From an uncultured Parvibacter sp. (GTDB lineage Bacteria > Actinomycetota > Coriobacteriia > Coriobacteriales > Eggerthellaceae): DNA of 37,137 nucleotides. The number at the start of each line of letters is the position of its first letter. Position 1 is the stretch's first letter. Below the pieces are notes generated by a model. That model was not told where the DNA came from. It did no database searches and saw only the letters and a list, made by a program, of their open reading frames with translations. The stretch is from the NCBI GenBank assembly GCA_947649875.1, contig CANSTH010000008.1, forward strand, positions 1 through 37,137. Reading direction: 5' to 3'. Below are positions 35,007 through 37,137 of this stretch, piece by piece. Made by a program: the position numbers and the translations under genes.

Positions 35007-36092
35007 GTGCAGTACCAATTGATGAACAAAGATGTAGTGGTGGCCACTTATGAAGAGCAGAGGGGGCTTGGCGAGTTCACCTATAAGGCCCTTGGGCAAA
35101 ACAATGAATATCTGCCCTATGGCTTTGTGTCCATTGATGACTGGATTGATGGGCGCCAGATAGCGAAGCATCGCGTCTCCATTGAGCGGCTTATGCGCGA
35201 GCTGGGACTCACCACGCGGCACGACTTCATCGCGATGGCCCGCTGCCTCTCCCTTACCGATACCTTCTGGATGAAACGGGCTGACGAAGACGTATCGTGG
35301 GAAGACGTTTCCCTTTACCGTAATCCCTTCGACGATGTGATTGCCCGCATCGCCTTTGATGGCACCGGCATGTACGGGCGGCAGAATTCTCCCACGTCGC
35401 CGGAATTTGCCACTTCCGGGTCGTTCGCCAAGTGCTGGGTGCGCGAAGGGGATGACATCTCCCTGCTGAAGCGGGGCTCCACCGGCTACGCTAACGCCGG
35501 CTTCGAGCCCTATTCCGAACAATTGGCGGCCAGTATGCTTTCGGCGGCGGGGGTAGACCATGTGCCCTACGAGGTAATGCGCTTCCATGGGAAGCTGGCC
35601 AGCAAGTGCCCGCTGTTCACCTCCGAGGAGGTGGGGTTCGTTTCGGCCCATCGGTTCTTCAAGGGGCCGTTCTCGGTGGCCGACATGCTTGAATTCGCAG
35701 AAAGCCATGGGGTAGCTGAATCGTTCCGTGAGATGGTGGTGATGGATGCCGTTATGGGCAACGTGGACCGCCATGCCGGCAACTACGGCTTCCTGGTGAG
35801 CAATGCTACCGGTGAGGTATTGCGCATGGCGCCGCTATTCGATCACAACATGGCTTGTCTGCCTATGATGATGGAGATGGACGATTTCGAAACCTACGTC
35901 TCCATGATAGGGCCGAAGATTGGCGATGATTTCGTAGATATCGCACGGCAGATGCTCACGCCCTCCATTCGCTCTAAATTGATTGCCCTGAAGGACTTCG
36001 AATACACCGACCCCGGTTTCGACTACCCTGTGTGGAAGCTCAACGCCGTCAACCGCCTGAAGAACCGCCAAATTGACGCCATTCTGGCGTAG
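35007..36092 (+). CDS. HipA-like kinase domain protein (no adjacent HipB recognised)
   Basis: VVMDAVMGNVDRHAGNYGFLVSNATG and MAPLFDHN catalytic/metal motifs; GTG 35007 spaced properly from ATAGGAGG (track start 34998). Confidence 0.78.
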   Translation: MQYQLMNKDVVVATYEEQRGLGEFTYKALGQNNEYLPYGFVSIDDWIDGRQIAKHRVSIERLMRELGLTTRHDFIAMARCLSLTDTFWMKRADEDVSWEDVSLYRNPFDDVIARIAFDGTGMYGRQNSPTSPEFATSGSFAKCWVREGDDISLLKRGSTGYANAGFEPYSEQLAASMLSAAGVDHVPYEVMRFHGKLASKCPLFTSEEVGFVSAHRFFKGPFSVADMLEFAESHGVAESFREMVVMDAVMGNVDRHAGNYGFLVSNATGEVLRMAPLFDHNMACLPMMMEMDDFETYVSMIGPKIGDDFVDIARQMLTPSIRSKLIALKDFEYTDPGFDYPVWKLNAVNRLKNRQIDAILA

Positions 36093-36215
36093 GCAATCTG
36101 GTGTTTGTTACCCCCTAACCCCAAGGTTATAAACCATGTCCTACAAGGCACTTCCTTGGGGAGATGGGGGCCGCTAGAATGAGTGGGCACGGACGCCGTT
36201 TGAAGGGAGAGGCTC

Positions 36216-37137
36216 ATGAGGTATCGGCCGTTGGGGAACACGGGGCTGGAAGTTTCGGAAATTGGTTTTGGCCCCGAGTGGATGAACGGCACGCCGGAGG
36301 GAACCCGCGAGATTGCCGAAACCCTGCGAGAAGCCGGGGTGAACTACCTGGACTGCTGGATGTCCGACCCGCACATTCGCAGCAACCTGGGTTTTGCCAT
36401 GGCCGGCCACGCGCACGAGTGGATTGTGCAGGCGCACATTGGTGCCTGTTGGGTGGACGGCCAGTATCTGCGTTCTCGCGAGCTGAAGTACGTGAAGCCC
36501 GCCTTCGAGGACGAGCTTGAGCGGCTGGGCATCACCTACGCCGAAATCGGCATGATGCACTACATTGACAGCGTGGAGGAGTTCCGCACCTGCATGGCCG
36601 GCGAGTTCTTCGCCTATGTGGAAGAGCTGCTGGCAACGGGCACCATCCGCCACGTAGGGCTTTCCACCCACAACCCCGAGGTGGCGTTGGAAGCGGTGCG
36701 CAGCGGCAAGGTGGAGGTGATCATGTTCTCCATCAATCCCGCCTTCGACATGATGCCTGCTTCCGATGACATAAACACCCTGTTCGGCAACTTCTCCGAA
36801 GCCGGCCAGAACATCGACCCGGTGCGAGCCGAGCTGTACAACCTAGCAGCTGCGGGCGGCGTGGCCCTCACGGTAATGAAGCCCTTTGCCGGCGGCCGCC
36901 TGCTTTCCGCCAGCGAATCTCCCTTTGGCGTGGCGCTCACCCCGCAGCAATGCATCCACTACTGCCTCACCCGCCCTGCCGTGGCCACGGTGCTGGGTGG
37001 CTACAAAACGCTGGCGGAAGCGAAAGACGCGCTGGCCTACGAGGATGCCGCCCCCGAAGAGCTTGACTTCTCCGAGGTGCTGGCAGGGGCGCCGGCCCAC
37101 GCCTCCCCGTCCCCCTCCTCCACCGCCGGGCAGATGA
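36216..37137 (+). CDS. Aldo/keto reductase, 3' end truncated by window
   Basis: MRYRPLGNTGLEVSEIGFGPEWMNGTPEG...YLDCW...GTIRHVGLSTHNPEVALEAV...VMKPFAGGRLL; frame open to window end, absent from ORF track. Confidence 0.85.
   Translation, partial: MRYRPLGNTGLEVSEIGFGPEWMNGTPEGTREIAETLREAGVNYLDCWMSDPHIRSNLGFAMAGHAHEWIVQAHIGACWVDGQYLRSRELKYVKPAFEDELERLGITYAEIGMMHYIDSVEEFRTCMAGEFFAYVEELLATGTIRHVGLSTHNPEVALEAVRSGKVEVIMFSINPAFDMMPASDDINTLFGNFSEAGQNIDPVRAELYNLAAAGGVALTVMKPFAGGRLLSASESPFGVALTPQQCIHYCLTRPAVATVLGGYKTLAEAKDALAYEDAAPEELDFSEVLAGAPAHASPSPSSTAGQM

Noticed and set aside
37040-37137. Possible frameshift at the aldo/keto reductase C-terminus (HASPSPSSTAGQ)
   Set aside because: Unusual tail compared with what I expect for the family, but the gene is cut by the window end so it cannot be judged.

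Overview
High-GC bacterial chromosomal window. Gene content suggests an anaerobic gut Coriobacteriia/Eggerthellaceae-like organism, but this is inferred from gene content and not tested. No rRNA, tRNA, CRISPR array or intact transposon was recognised. Main content: alr, uracil-DNA glycosylase, LOG-family protein, class III fructose-1,6-bisphosphatase, DegV, a MarR regulator divergent from a 2-hydroxyacyl-CoA-dehydratase-like/activase operon, two MFS transporters, hypoxanthine-DNA glycosylase with a PAS-GGDEF protein, Vsr endonuclease, a VanY-like carboxypeptidase, a bile-salt-hydrolase-family protein, a 1.5k-aa LPXTG fibro-slime adhesin, an FNT channel, GNAT, rhodanese, a second wall-anchored-type surface protein, a DUF4143-type AAA ATPase, a two-subunit molybdopterin oxidoreductase with divergent LysR, a HipA-like kinase and a partial aldo/keto reductase. 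Most notable observations: (1) a C10 homopolymer early in the adhesin ORF, where either a +1 or a -1 slip gives a stop within a few codons (candidate phase-variation switch); (2) the same MarR-type operator (AGATGTTG-N6-CAACATCT) upstream of marR and of the dehydratase operon; (3) two related multi-arm structured elements flanking marR, with compensatory changes in a hairpin; (4) a nested inverted-repeat element with compensatory changes at 5.2 kb; (5) a Tat-signal carboxypeptidase whose only sensible start is CTG; (6) a leader region with a 27-codon ORF and mutually exclusive pairings upstream of a surface protein; (7) perfect palindromes bracketing the -10 of the AAA-ATPase gene.
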